The notes under the pieces are model-generated. The model made no database searches and was not told where the DNA came from. It was given only the letters and a program-made list of their open reading frames with translations. Positions 17,340 through 27,095 of a stretch of 64,000 nt of DNA are shown in pieces. Each line of letters begins with the position of its first letter. The stretch's first letter is position 1. Source of the DNA: an uncultured Flavobacteriaceae bacterium (GTDB lineage: Bacteria; Bacteroidota; Bacteroidia; Flavobacteriales; Flavobacteriaceae); NCBI GenBank assembly GCA_947497245.1, contig CANMFO010000001.1, positions 248,001 to 312,000 on the forward strand, in the 5' to 3' direction. The translations under genes and the position numbers were made by a program.

Positions 17340-19940
17340 ATGCGAACAAAATACACTCTTTCAACATCCCAAAAGCTTAGTTGGTTGTTAATCAGTTTCT
17401 TGATACTTGCACCCTCCTTGGTCCAAGCGCAATCGGAACCTTTCCAATGTGATTACAGCGCCTATCTGTTTCAGTACGCCGATGTATACGCCATCGACCT
17501 CGCCTCGGGCAGGTCTTACTTGGTGGCGGAGTCGATAGTGCCGGGCAAAATCAATGCCACGGCCTACAACCCCAAAGATGGTTATATCTGGGGATCCACC
17601 TCGGAGCCCGGCCAGTCGATCGTACGCATTGGAAAAGATTTCAGTACCGAGCTCTATACATTTCCAGAACTTCCATCTGGGAATCGTTATGTTGGGGACA
17701 TCAATGCTGACGGCATTTACTATATGCGGGCCGGTTCTGCTACGTATCATGCCATCGATCTAAACCCTGAATCTCCGAATTACTTACAATATCTGGGAAG
17801 TAGTGACCTTTCCAAAAAAATCAATATCCATGATTGGGCCTTTAATGCGGTGGACAACAAACTCTATACGGTAGAGCGAAAAACCAATATCCTGTACCGA
17901 ATTTCAATAGCCACTGGGAATGTGGAAGAACTGGGCGTAGTGCCCATTCTTTCCGGGTTGGAATACACCTATGGAGCGGTCTATTTTGATGGTTCTGGCA
18001 ACTTTTATGTTTCTGCCAACCAAACGGGTTCCGTCTACATCATCAATGAAGTACAACATATAAGCAATGGGGAAATTTCCTCGAACATTTTTGCGTACGG
18101 CCCTGCCAGTGCGAGCAACGATGGCGCGCGCTGTCCTACGGCCCCTGTTCCTCAAGAAGATTGTGCCAACGGTGTGGATGATGATGGTGACGGCTTGATC
18201 GATTGCCAAGATCCTGCTTGTTCCGGAATTCAGGCCTGCCCGGTCACCTATACCGCGACGGCCAACGGGGGCGGATTGGAGAGCAACGACCGCTTGGCAA
18301 ACCTTATTGCCAACCGAAACTTCCAACGGGCCAAGAACAATTATACGTTCTCCACCGATGCGGCCGCACGGGTCAAGAAGAGTTCGGCCTACAAAACAAA
18401 AAGGACCACGGCCAAGGGAGATATCGAGCTGTCTTCCCTGGTTCCCTTGGGTGTAATAGGCGAAGACGAGGTGGTGGAATCTTCCCCGGCAGACCTTTTG
18501 GACCTGACCAATGCCAGCGCCATTTATTCGGTCGATTATCTTCAGGGGCAAGAGAACATTGCCGCCATGATGGTTATCAAAACCGATGAACGCGTATATG
18601 AGCACAGCAAGTTTATCTGTGATCGCTTTTTAGGGGCACAATTGCTGTCCGTATCGAACATAAAGCTTAGGGAACACGATTTTATAAAATCGATTATAAG
18701 GCAACCCGATGGAAGTACCGAATTTGCACTGACCTTTTCCGGGCGTCTGAATCCGGATAATCAGTTCATCATCGAATCCCATTGGAACATCGATGCCTAT
18801 CGACCCGACAGTGCATATTATAATTTTCAAATTTGGTCGAACACCATTGACGATCTATTGTATTTGGCCGAGGAGGTGCTGTCCTTGCTCGAGGTAAACC
18901 ATACCATTTCGTCGTACATCGGCTCAAGGCCTCCAGAGGTATTTGTGAAATCGGCGAAGTACAACAATGGGATGATCGACCTACAGCTGGTGAACAACAA
19001 CAATTCGGAAGTGCTGCAGATCGAAGGCGGCCTGAAACGCACGGAAACCAGCGAGGCGGATACCTATAGTTTCGACACTCCCTTGAACGGTTACCTGGAT
19101 TCGGTACGTATTACTTCGGGTTCCCTGTTCGATTTTGGATTTAGGATCCGGAGCGAAAAGGGCAACACCCCGGATGACCTTTTCGTAGCCGATGCCCCGT
19201 GGGGACTCGACCAATCGGCAGAAACCAGTTATGTGGACCTGTATGAGGTAAATCAAAATGAAACCTCCTATAGCGGTGATGGCTACCGTGTGGAACGAAA
19301 CATACGGCTCCAAGGGCGCACCAGCGAATACCTAGGGGTATACAGGGCACTGTGCCCTAGATTTACGCCGGTCGACCTTTCGGACTATTCGAACCTGATC
19401 TTCGAAGCCTCTGGAACCGGACCGATGCAGGTAAAACTGTTAAAGGGGAATGGAATGCACTATACTGCGCTGGTAACATTGGAAACCGGCAACAAGACCT
19501 TTGCACTTGGTGCTGGAGACTTTGATTCCAATGGGACCAAAAACCTTGATTTTTCCGATTTGAAGGTGGTTTCGTTCGAGCTTGCATCCGACAATGGGCA
19601 AGAACAACGAAAAGAGCTACTGCTCGGAAACGTGGAGTTCACAAACCAAAGTCCTGCGACCCATTTTGTGCTGGACAATACCGATAAATCATTGGTGATG
19701 CCCAATCCAGTGGTGGAATCCGCTATGCTGTATTTTTATGAGGAAAATGCCGGGAACGCCACATTTAATTTGTTTTCCATGGGCGGGCGCAACCTGTCCT
19801 CACACCGGCAGCAGATGGAGACCCGGAAAGGTCAGAACGAAATTGTGATCCAGCGAAAAGCCTTGCCCCCTGGGATATATCCCTACAAATTGGAAAGTAG
19901 CAGTGGTGGGGATTGGTCCGGTTGGATCATGGTACGATAA
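17340..19940 (+). CDS. Large secreted protein with type IX secretion sorting domain
   Basis: An 866-residue protein starting at MRTKYTLSTS (ATG 17340); the open frame reaches back to 17199 but that stretch lacks sense. Residues 1-30 form a signal peptide (cleavage near VQA-QS). Residues about 35-265 look like a propeller-type repeat region, with YAIDLASGRSYLVAES and LYRISIATGNVEELG. An Asp-rich calcium-loop motif, DCANGVDDDGDGLIDCQDPA, sits at about 272. A middle region of unknown type (about 290-610) follows, then a beta-sandwich segment (about 617-780) with LSDYSNLIFEASGTGPMQVK. Residues 786-866 begin VMPNPVVES and end GDWSGWIMVR, a type A sorting domain. Cell-surface or released location is therefore expected; enzymatic activity is not apparent. 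Confidence 0.82.
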   Translation: MRTKYTLSTSQKLSWLLISFLILAPSLVQAQSEPFQCDYSAYLFQYADVYAIDLASGRSYLVAESIVPGKINATAYNPKDGYIWGSTSEPGQSIVRIGKDFSTELYTFPELPSGNRYVGDINADGIYYMRAGSATYHAIDLNPESPNYLQYLGSSDLSKKINIHDWAFNAVDNKLYTVERKTNILYRISIATGNVEELGVVPILSGLEYTYGAVYFDGSGNFYVSANQTGSVYIINEVQHISNGEISSNIFAYGPASASNDGARCPTAPVPQEDCANGVDDDGDGLIDCQDPACSGIQACPVTYTATANGGGLESNDRLANLIANRNFQRAKNNYTFSTDAAARVKKSSAYKTKRTTAKGDIELSSLVPLGVIGEDEVVESSPADLLDLTNASAIYSVDYLQGQENIAAMMVIKTDERVYEHSKFICDRFLGAQLLSVSNIKLREHDFIKSIIRQPDGSTEFALTFSGRLNPDNQFIIESHWNIDAYRPDSAYYNFQIWSNTIDDLLYLAEEVLSLLEVNHTISSYIGSRPPEVFVKSAKYNNGMIDLQLVNNNNSEVLQIEGGLKRTETSEADTYSFDTPLNGYLDSVRITSGSLFDFGFRIRSEKGNTPDDLFVADAPWGLDQSAETSYVDLYEVNQNETSYSGDGYRVERNIRLQGRTSEYLGVYRALCPRFTPVDLSDYSNLIFEASGTGPMQVKLLKGNGMHYTALVTLETGNKTFALGAGDFDSNGTKNLDFSDLKVVSFELASDNGQEQRKELLLGNVEFTNQSPATHFVLDNTDKSLVMPNPVVESAMLYFYEENAGNATFNLFSMGGRNLSSHRQQMETRKGQNEIVIQRKALPPGIYPYKLESSSGGDWSGWIMVR

Positions 19941-19964
19941 TCGCTTCACCCACTTTGTGGAAAG

Positions 19965-20012
19965 ACCCAGATCGATGTTCAGGACTTATATTGATCTGGG
20001 TTTCTTTTGTTG
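19965..20012 (+). terminator. Rho-independent terminator between the type IX secreted gene and purL
   Basis: ACCCAGATC (19965-19973) pairs with GATCTGGGT (19993-20001) across a 19-base loop, and a T-rich tract follows on the plus strand. It lies between two convergent genes. Confidence 0.65.
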
Positions 20013-20016
20013 AATT

Positions 20017-23000
20017 TTAAGTTGTTCCCGCTACGTTTTCAAGCCATTTTCGGGCGTTGGTGAACGCCTCCAACCAAGGCGATACCTCATCCTTTCGATT
20101 AGAAGGATAATATGCCCAGTTCCACGGAAAGGTCGAGCGTTCGATATGGGGCATGGTAACCAGGTGTCGCCCAGTCCGGTCGCAGAGCATGGCGGTATTG
20201 TAGTCACTGCCGTTCGGGTTGGCCGGATAGTCGGCATAGCCATATTTGGCCACGATGTCGTATCGGTCCTCCGGCAATGGTAAGCTGAATTTACCTTCCC
20301 CGTGGGAAATCCATACTCCTAAAGTGGCCCCGGCAAGGGAGGCGAGCATTATCGAATTGTTTTCCTGGATCTTTACAGAAGTAAAATTGCTCTCGTGCTT
20401 GTGGGAATCGTTATAGGTCATTTTTCCATGGGTCCCATGTTCCGGGTTGATCAGATCCAGTTCCATGAACAGTTGGCATCCATTGCAAATACCTACGGAA
20501 AGGGTATCGGGTCGGGCAAAGAAGTTTTTTAGTGCCGTATTGGCCTTCTCGTTGTATTTGAAAGCGCCTGCCCAGCCCTTGGCACTTCCCAGAACATCCG
20601 AATTGGAAAAACCGCCCACGGCGCCGATAAACTGGATGTCCTCCAAGGTCTCCCTTCCCGAAATCAGATCGGTCATGTGCACGTCCTTGACGGCAAAACC
20701 TGCCAAATACATGGCATTCGCCATTTCACGTTCCGAGTTGCTGCCTTTTTCGCGTAGAATCGCGGCCTTGGGACGGTCGGCCCCTGCGGTCGGAGACCAG
20801 GTTCCGGCAAAGTTTTGGGGAAATACATACTGCAATGGTTGGGCTTTATAATTTTCAAACCGTCGTTTTGCCAATCCATTGGCCGTTTGTTTTTGGTCCA
20901 ATAGATAGGAGGTCTTGAACCAAGTGTCTCTCAAGGAAGTGATGTTCAGACCCATTTCCATTCTCCCATTTGTAATGGACAAAGTGTCTTTGGGAAGCAC
21001 TTTGCCAATTTTTTTGAAATCGATTCCCGCTGCTTGCAAGAAAGGTTCGATAGCTTGGTCCTTGGATTGAAAAACCAGGCCGGAATTCTCCGCAAACAAG
21101 AGCTTGATGGTGTCTGCCTCGCCCAAACCGGATAGGTCCAGTTCCGCGCCCAAACCGAGATCGGAAAAACACATTTCCAAAAGGGTGGTGATCAATCCAC
21201 CGGACGCCACATCGTGTCCAGCGATAACCTGACCTTCCCTGATCAGTGTTTGTATACTGTTGAAAACGGTCTTCACATAGGTGGCATCCCGGACCGTGGG
21301 AGCCTCATTTCCCACTTTGTTCAAGGTCTGCGCAAAAGAAGATCCCCCCAGTTTATAATGATCTTGTGATAGGTTGATATAATAAATGGCACCTCCATTT
21401 TTTTGGAGGACCGGCTCGACGATTTTGGTGATGTCATCGCAATTTCCGGCGGCGGAAATGATTACCGTTCCTGGAGCGATCACTTCCCCATCCCTATACT
21501 TTTGTTTCATGGAGAGGGAATCCTTTCCGGTGGGCACATTGATTCCCAATTGGATGGAAAAATCGGAAACGGCCCGAACCGCCTCATAAAGTCGGGCATC
21601 CTCGCCTTCATTTTTACAGGGCCACATCCAGTTGGCAGATAGGGAAACCGATTGTAGGCCGTCTTTCAAGGGTGCCCAGATGATATTGGTCAAAGCTTCC
21701 ACAATGCTGTTTTTACTCCCGGCAGCGGGGTCGATCAGTCCCGAAATGGGGGAGTGGCCAATACTGGTCGCAATGCCTTCCTTGCTTTTGAAATCCAGGG
21801 CCATGACCCCACAATTGTTCAAGGGCAGTTGTAAGGGACCTGCACATTGTTGCTTGGCTACACGCCCGCCCACACAGCGGTCCACTTTGTTGGTCAGCCA
21901 ATCTTTGCAGGCCACGGCCTCCAATTGCAGTACATGGTCCAGATAGTCGTGAAAAAACTCCAGTGAATATTCGGGGTTTCCATAATTCCTTTGAATCGAT
22001 GCATCGGTCATCACCGTCTTGGGCGAACTTCCGAACATGTCGTCCAAGTTCATATCCATAGGTTTGTCTCCCTTGGTTGCGGATTCAAATGTAAATGTGT
22101 GGTCTCCGGTCACATGCCCCACCTGGTACATAGGGGAACGTTCCCGCGCTGCGATTCTTTCCAGAAGATCGATGTCTTTTTGACCGATGACCAACCCCAT
22201 ACGTTCTTGGGACTCATTGCCGATAATTTCCTTGGCCGATAGGGTAGGGTCTCCAATGGGAAGCGCATCCAGGTCAATCTTCCCCCCGGTTTCCTCGACC
22301 AGTTCCGAGAGGCAATTAAGATGTCCCCCCGCTCCATGATCATGTATCGAAACGATGCGATTTTCATCGCTTTCGACCATTCCCCGGATGGCATTGGCGG
22401 CCCTTTTCTGCATTTCCGGATTGGAACGTTGGACGGCGTTCAGTTCAATCGCCGAACTGAATTCTCCCGTATCGGCACTGGATACGGCCGCACCGCCCAT
22501 TCCGATACGGTAATTGTCCCCGCCCAATATCACGATCTTATCCCCTGTGTTCGGCGTGTCTTTCAAGGCCTGTTCGGCTTTTCCGTATCCAATGCCGCCG
22601 GCTTGCATAATCACTTTATCGAAGCCCAACCGTCGGGTACTTTCGGTATGTTCAAAGGTCAGGACCGATCCGGCGATCAGGGGTTGTCCAAATTTGTTCC
22701 CAAAGTCCGATGCACCGTTCGAAGCCTTGATGAGTATGTCCATAGGGGTCTGGTAGAGCCATTCCCGTTCCGGCATGCCATTTTCCCAGGGTCGGTCTTC
22801 CGCCAGGCGGGAGTAGGAGGTCATATACACTGCTGTTCCGGCCAAGGGAAGCGATCCCTTTCCCCCCGCAAGCCGATCTCGGATCTCCCCGCCCGAACCC
22901 GTCGCCGCCCCGTTGAAGGGTTCAACGGTAGTGGGGAAATTGTGGGTTTCCGCTTTTAGGGAAATGACGGACTCAAATTCCCTTTCTTCATAAAAGTCCG

Positions 23001-23688
23001 GTTTGTCCGGACTTTTCGGGGCGAATTGAACCACTTTCGGTCCTTTCAGGAAGGCCACATTGTCCTTATAGGCCGAAACAATGTTGTTTGGATGTTCTTG
23101 GGATGTTTTTTTTATGAGTTTGAACAGCGAGCTGGGCATTTCCTTCCCGTCGATCACAAAGGTCCCGTTGAATATTTTGTGGCGGCAATGTTCCGAGTTG
23201 ACCTGACTGAAGCCAAACACTTCCGAATCGGTCAGCTTTCGACCGATTTTTTGGGAAAGTTGGTCCAAATAATCGACCTCATCATCACTTAGGGCCAAGC
23301 CCTCTTGCTCGTTATAGGCGGCAATATCTTCGATCTCCATTATGGCCTCTGGGATCACATCGATTTTAAAGATGGTCTGGGCCAAGCCCTCGAATTTTTG
23401 GGACAGCATGGGATCAAAATCGATAAAACCATCTGTTACGGCCCTAAACTTTTCAATGCGGATGATTCCCGAAACACCCATATTTTGAGTAATTTCCGTT
23501 GCATTGGTGCTCCACGGGGTCACCATGGCAGCCCGGGGACCAACAAAAAAGGCGTCGAGTGACGCCGTGTTTATCTTGGGTTGGTTGCCGAACAACCAGG
23601 TGAGTTTGTCATTATCTTCCTGCGAAAGTTCCCGGGCAGTCTGTACCGCAAAGACCTGGGTGCCCGCATCCCCGAAAAAGTGAATCAT
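20017..23688 (-). CDS. purL: Phosphoribosylformylglycinamidine synthase
   Basis: A 1223-residue large-type FGAR amidotransferase of de novo purine synthesis, converting FGAR and glutamine to FGAM with ATP. The N-terminal PurS-like region and linker lead to GFSQVNSEHCRHKIFNGTF, then the two AIR-synthase-like halves with KAETHNFPTTVEPFNGAATG and GIGHSPISGLIDPAAGSKN. The C-terminal glutaminase has the nucleophile Cys in SVGICNGCQLFMEL and a later His/Glu pair in MPHIERSTFPWNW. Length agrees with the proteobacterial single-chain form rather than the split PurSLQ form. It stands alone, with a minus-strand TAAATTTG -7-like box at 23721-23728 about 33 bp upstream of the start. Confidence 0.96.
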   Translation of the reverse strand: MIHFFGDAGTQVFAVQTARELSQEDNDKLTWLFGNQPKINTASLDAFFVGPRAAMVTPWSTNATEITQNMGVSGIIRIEKFRAVTDGFIDFDPMLSQKFEGLAQTIFKIDVIPEAIMEIEDIAAYNEQEGLALSDDEVDYLDQLSQKIGRKLTDSEVFGFSQVNSEHCRHKIFNGTFVIDGKEMPSSLFKLIKKTSQEHPNNIVSAYKDNVAFLKGPKVVQFAPKSPDKPDFYEEREFESVISLKAETHNFPTTVEPFNGAATGSGGEIRDRLAGGKGSLPLAGTAVYMTSYSRLAEDRPWENGMPEREWLYQTPMDILIKASNGASDFGNKFGQPLIAGSVLTFEHTESTRRLGFDKVIMQAGGIGYGKAEQALKDTPNTGDKIVILGGDNYRIGMGGAAVSSADTGEFSSAIELNAVQRSNPEMQKRAANAIRGMVESDENRIVSIHDHGAGGHLNCLSELVEETGGKIDLDALPIGDPTLSAKEIIGNESQERMGLVIGQKDIDLLERIAARERSPMYQVGHVTGDHTFTFESATKGDKPMDMNLDDMFGSSPKTVMTDASIQRNYGNPEYSLEFFHDYLDHVLQLEAVACKDWLTNKVDRCVGGRVAKQQCAGPLQLPLNNCGVMALDFKSKEGIATSIGHSPISGLIDPAAGSKNSIVEALTNIIWAPLKDGLQSVSLSANWMWPCKNEGEDARLYEAVRAVSDFSIQLGINVPTGKDSLSMKQKYRDGEVIAPGTVIISAAGNCDDITKIVEPVLQKNGGAIYYINLSQDHYKLGGSSFAQTLNKVGNEAPTVRDATYVKTVFNSIQTLIREGQVIAGHDVASGGLITTLLEMCFSDLGLGAELDLSGLGEADTIKLLFAENSGLVFQSKDQAIEPFLQAAGIDFKKIGKVLPKDTLSITNGRMEMGLNITSLRDTWFKTSYLLDQKQTANGLAKRRFENYKAQPLQYVFPQNFAGTWSPTAGADRPKAAILREKGSNSEREMANAMYLAGFAVKDVHMTDLISGRETLEDIQFIGAVGGFSNSDVLGSAKGWAGAFKYNEKANTALKNFFARPDTLSVGICNGCQLFMELDLINPEHGTHGKMTYNDSHKHESNFTSVKIQENNSIMLASLAGATLGVWISHGEGKFSLPLPEDRYDIVAKYGYADYPANPNGSDYNTAMLCDRTGRHLVTMPHIERSTFPWNWAYYPSNRKDEVSPWLEAFTNARKWLENVAGTT

Positions 23689-23787
23689 GTACCGAGTTTG
23701 GAGTTAGGATTAACAAAGCACAAATTTACATTTTTTTGGGTAATAATCTTCCGAGAATAGTTAACAGCTTTTTTGGAAGATTGTTGA

Positions 23788-24999
23788 TTACTTTTTCTCC
23801 ATCAATGCCATGTAGAACCCATCGAAACCTGTTTTGGAAGCATAGTAATTTTTCTCCTGGACCAGCTTAAATGCCCTACCTTCTTCAGATGCCAGAAAGG
23901 ACTTTAGCTGATCTTGGTTTTCCTGGGGCAAGATCGAACAGGTGGCATATACCAGCTTGCCATTGTCCTTTACCATTTTACTGTAGCTCCTGAGAATGTC
24001 TTGTTGGGTCTGTGTTACTTTTTCGAGGAATTCGGGCTGTAGTTTCCATTTGGCATCGGGGTTTCTACGCAGTACCCCCAGACCCGTGCAAGGGGCATCG
24101 ATCAATACCCGGTCGGCCTTGCCGTGCAGTTTTTTTATGACCTTGGTCGAATCTATTTCACGGGGTTCTATGTTGTAGGCCCCATTTCTTTTGGCCCGTC
24201 GCTTCAATTCCTTGAGCTTGCCCGCGTAGATGTCCATGGCGATCAGCTGCCCTTTGTTTTCCATAAGGGCGGCCAGGTGCAAGGTTTTGCCCCCAGCGCC
24301 TGCACAAGCGTCCACTACACGTTGTCCAGGCTTTACATCCGTGAAGGCCGCAACCTTTTGTGAATTGGCATCCTGTACCTCGAACCAGCCTTTTTGAAAG
24401 ACGTTTGTGGCAAATACATTGGCACGTTCCTGTAGTTTGAGGGCGTTGGGGTACCCCTTTACCGCTTCGGCGACGATGCCCTCCTCCAACAACATTTTTC
24501 TTAGTTTTTCCTTGGTGGTTTTCAGGGTATTGACCCTCAATACAACATCGGCCTGTTGGTTCAAGGCGGTAAGCTCTTTTGTCCAAAGGGTTTCGCCCAG
24601 GGCATTTTCTCCCAGTGCATCCATCCAGTCGGGGATCGATTCCCTATACTTTCGAACCTTGGAAAGCTCATCGAACCTACCTTTTATTTTTCGGGCCGGT
24701 ACTGGTTCAAATTGTTTCCAATCGGGAAGTTCTATGCCACGGAGCACCGCCCAAACGGCAAACATCCTAAAAAGGTTGGGCCTACTGTAGGGAGGCTTGA
24801 CCTCTGCGATCTCCGCATACAGCCTCCTCCATCGGACCATATCATAGGTGGTTTCCGCAATGAATCCCCGATCTCTGGCTCCCCATCGCTTATCGTATTT
24901 AAGCACTTTCTGGACCACCTTGTCGGCATACTCCCCCTCGTTGAAAATAAAGTTCAACGCATCGACCACCGCAAATACCAAATTTCTGTGTAAACGCAT
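23788..24999 (-). CDS. rsmB: 16S rRNA (cytosine-C5)-methyltransferase, RsmB-like
   Basis: A 403-residue SAM-dependent RNA m5C methyltransferase. I start at MRLHRNLVFAVVDAL (ATG 24999); an open frame extends to 25161 but overlaps the divergent gene. The SAM-binding motif is VVDACAGAGGKTLHLA, motif IV with its Cys is IDAPCTGLGVLRRNPDAKW, and motif VI with the catalytic Cys is LVYATCSILPQENQD. The N-terminal 130 residues are short and only loosely NusB-like, so substrate position (C967 in E. coli numbering) is an assignment by family. It is divergent from the BNR lipoprotein gene with 70 bp between; a minus-strand TACCTTTG -7-like box lies at 25017-25024. Confidence 0.85.
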   Translation of the reverse strand: MRLHRNLVFAVVDALNFIFNEGEYADKVVQKVLKYDKRWGARDRGFIAETTYDMVRWRRLYAEIAEVKPPYSRPNLFRMFAVWAVLRGIELPDWKQFEPVPARKIKGRFDELSKVRKYRESIPDWMDALGENALGETLWTKELTALNQQADVVLRVNTLKTTKEKLRKMLLEEGIVAEAVKGYPNALKLQERANVFATNVFQKGWFEVQDANSQKVAAFTDVKPGQRVVDACAGAGGKTLHLAALMENKGQLIAMDIYAGKLKELKRRAKRNGAYNIEPREIDSTKVIKKLHGKADRVLIDAPCTGLGVLRRNPDAKWKLQPEFLEKVTQTQQDILRSYSKMVKDNGKLVYATCSILPQENQDQLKSFLASEEGRAFKLVQEKNYYASKTGFDGFYMALMEKK

Positions 25000-25046
25000 C
25001 TCAAAAATTAAGGTTGCAAAGGTATGGTTTTGCCCAGGAATCCGAT

Positions 25047-25054
25047 TACTTTTG
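25047..25054 (+). promoter_or_regulatory. -7 element upstream of the BNR-propeller lipoprotein gene
   Basis: TACTTTTG matches TAnnTTTG and lies 15 bp before the ATG at 25070, implying a very short leader. No good -33 TTTG is found at the expected distance. Confidence 0.4.
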
Positions 25055-25069
25055 AGAAACTTTATACCG

Positions 25070-26098
25070 ATGCGATATATACCGTTCCTAGTAGTTGGCC
25101 TCCTGCTTTTTTCTTGTTCGGAAAAACGGGAGCGGGTTGCCTTCACTTCCGTTGAAATCACGGATCTTTATGAGGATTCCCTGAGCATCCGCGCCATCGA
25201 GCTTATGGGAAACAGTCTGGCCTTTGCTGCCAATAAGGGCGTTTTCGGTACGGTGGACCTTTCCTCCGGAACACTGAGGACCGGGGTGGAAAAACATCAT
25301 GCGGGCGTTCCCGAATTCCGGGCGGTGGCGCATACCTCTACCGATTTTTTCATGCTTTCCGTTGCGAATCCCGCACTTCTGTACAAAACAGGGGACAATG
25401 GAAAAATGCAGCTCGTTTACAAAGAAGAGGGAGAAGGGGTTTTTTACGATGCCATGACCTTTTGGAACGACCGGGAGGGTATTGCGATTGGGGACAGTAC
25501 TAATGGGTGCCTCTCCATTATTATCTCACGGGATGGGGGCCGTTCCTGGAACAAAATACCCTGCTCACAATTGCCGGAAGGAATGCAGGGTGAAGGCGCC
25601 TTTGCCGCAAGCAATACCAATATAAAAACGGTAGGCGACCATGCGTGGATCGCCACAACCACCAGTCGGGTGTACCATTCTCCCGATCGTGGAAAATCAT
25701 GGGAGGCCGTGGATACACCTATGGTGAAGGATAAGGATACCGAAGGAATCTATTCGATCGATTTTTATGACGAAAATTTGGGAATTGCCATAGGGGGAGA
25801 CTATACCGACCCGGACGCCAATGTGGCCAACAAAGCCATTACGCGGGACGGCGGAAAAACCTGGCAATTGCTGGCGGATGGGGAAGGCCCATCTTACAAG
25901 AGTTGTGTGCAGTTTGTGCCCAATTCCGGGGGATACGGCGTGGTGGCCCTGGGCTTTACCGGGATTTCGTATTCCAATGATAGGGGCAATACCTGGAATG
26001 ACCTTTCTGACGAAGCCTTTTACACCATTCGTTTTTTGAATGATTCAACAGCTTTCGCAGCGGGCAAGGGTAGGATTTCCAAGATGATCTTCAGATAA
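25070..26098 (+). CDS. Lipoprotein with BNR/Ycf48-type beta-propeller
   Basis: A 342-residue lipoprotein. ATG 25070 gives MRYIPFLVVGLLLFSC, a lipoprotein signal with the acylated Cys at position 16; the longer frame upstream runs through the rsmB start and is rejected. At least four Asp-box repeats are visible: SRDGGRSWNKI, SPDRGKSWEAV, TRDGGKTWQLL and SNDRGNTWNDL. Such propellers occur in sialidases, Ycf48-like assembly factors and adhesins; no catalytic residues of a sialidase are apparent. Probable location is the outer or inner membrane facing the periplasm or surface. Function unknown. Confidence 0.82.
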   Translation: MRYIPFLVVGLLLFSCSEKRERVAFTSVEITDLYEDSLSIRAIELMGNSLAFAANKGVFGTVDLSSGTLRTGVEKHHAGVPEFRAVAHTSTDFFMLSVANPALLYKTGDNGKMQLVYKEEGEGVFYDAMTFWNDREGIAIGDSTNGCLSIIISRDGGRSWNKIPCSQLPEGMQGEGAFAASNTNIKTVGDHAWIATTTSRVYHSPDRGKSWEAVDTPMVKDKDTEGIYSIDFYDENLGIAIGGDYTDPDANVANKAITRDGGKTWQLLADGEGPSYKSCVQFVPNSGGYGVVALGFTGISYSNDRGNTWNDLSDEAFYTIRFLNDSTAFAAGKGRISKMIFR

Positions 26099-26182
26099 AT
26101 CGCTACGGCCGTACCGAACGGCGCCGTGTAAATTTTTATCGATGTATTCCGACCCCGCTCGCTGTGATGGCCACTATCAAGG

Positions 26183-26533
26183 CTAGACCGTCACGACCAC
26201 ATAGCCCCTACCTTTTTTCTTGTACCAGACGCCCTTGTACCTGTACAACTTTCTCCCATTGATACGTACCACTTTCTTGCCCCTCGGTAAACGCCGTACC
26301 TCAATCCCGATAGGGGCCGCACAAACCACATATTTTTTTCCACGGGCCTTGTACCAAACGCCATCGGCAAAATGAAAGTTGACCTTATTGTATACCACAA
26401 CACTTGGTTTGTGGACGGTGGCCACCACGGTGCCGTGTTTGGGATATACCTTTACCACTTTTCTCTGCGCGTTTGCGGAAACCATTGTCCCAAAAAAAGT
26501 CAATACGACAAAGATTATTTTAAGATTTTTCAT
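26183..26533 (-). CDS. Small, strongly basic secreted protein (DUF6515-like)
   Basis: A 116-residue protein with a signal peptide (cleavage near ANAQ, about residue 22). The mature part is rich in Lys, Arg, Val and Tyr and carries two related segments, DGVWYKARGKKYVVCAAP and KGVWYKKKGRGYVVVTV, with LPRGKKVVRINGRKLYRY between them. This pattern resembles the DUF6515 family of Bacteroidota; that is recognition by eye. An intrinsic terminator separates it from the sigma-factor cassette upstream, so it is a separate unit. Function unknown; a cationic envelope-associated role is only a guess. Confidence 0.7.
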   Translation of the reverse strand: MKNLKIIFVVLTFFGTMVSANAQRKVVKVYPKHGTVVATVHKPSVVVYNKVNFHFADGVWYKARGKKYVVCAAPIGIEVRRLPRGKKVVRINGRKLYRYKGVWYKKKGRGYVVVTV

Positions 26534-26592
26534 AGCTTTAAATTTTACGGGTTTATGTCCTTTTGACTACCGAACGGCACAATGGTTTAACG

Positions 26593-26618
26593 AAAAAAGG
26601 ACCCGAAGGCCCCTTTTT
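26593..26618 (-). terminator. Rho-independent terminator of the ECF sigma cassette
   Basis: On the minus strand a GC-rich stem with a UUCG tetraloop (complement of 26604-26607) is followed by six U residues (complement of 26598-26593). It lies 27 bp after the sensor-gene stop. Confidence 0.75.
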
Positions 26619-26645
26619 AATTGCATTTTGTCGAATTCCATCGGA

Positions 26646-27095
26646 TCAGAGACCTCCTCGACGCTTTTCGCGGTATTGTCTGAGCAACCTTCTCTTAAAG
26701 CCATTTTCGGTACCCATCAACAAAAAGGTCTTTTTGGCGGAGATCACCTGCTTCAGTTTTTCCAAAAAAGCCTTGTTCTCGGCACGTTTTTCTTCTTCCA
26801 AGGCCATATAGGCATCCAATAGTTCGGTGGCGTCAGCCTCGGATACCGTTTCCAGATCTTTCAGTTTGTCAAATATTTCCATGCGCTCCCTTTGCCGAAA
26901 GCCTTCCATCTTTTCCTCATGCGCATTATAGATCGGCCAGAACGCCTGGGCTTCCTCGCTGCTCAAGTTCAAACGTTCCGTAATGAAGGCAACCTTTAGC
27001 GACTTTATCTTTTCCCGGTCCGGTCTTCGTTGCCCGTAAAATACTGTCGTAAAGAGCATAATCACGATTGCGGTTATTTTTCCAGTGTTATTCAT
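26646..27095 (-). CDS. Periplasmic Spy/LTXXQ-like protein, putative sensor of the ECF sigma cassette
   Basis: A 149-residue protein. I use ATG 27095 (MNNTGKITAIVIMLFTTVFYGQ, a signal peptide); its ATGAATAA start overlaps the anti-sigma stop by 8 bases, which points to translational coupling. The mature part is an almost continuous charged helix with RLNLSSEEAQAFWPIYNAHEEKMEGFRQRERM, reminiscent of CpxP/Spy-type periplasmic helical proteins and of flavobacterial proteins labelled sensors of ECF-type sigma factors. Third gene of sigma/anti-sigma/sensor. The signal sensed is unknown. Confidence 0.78.
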   Translation of the reverse strand: MNNTGKITAIVIMLFTTVFYGQRRPDREKIKSLKVAFITERLNLSSEEAQAFWPIYNAHEEKMEGFRQRERMEIFDKLKDLETVSEADATELLDAYMALEEEKRAENKAFLEKLKQVISAKKTFLLMGTENGFKRRLLRQYREKRRGGL

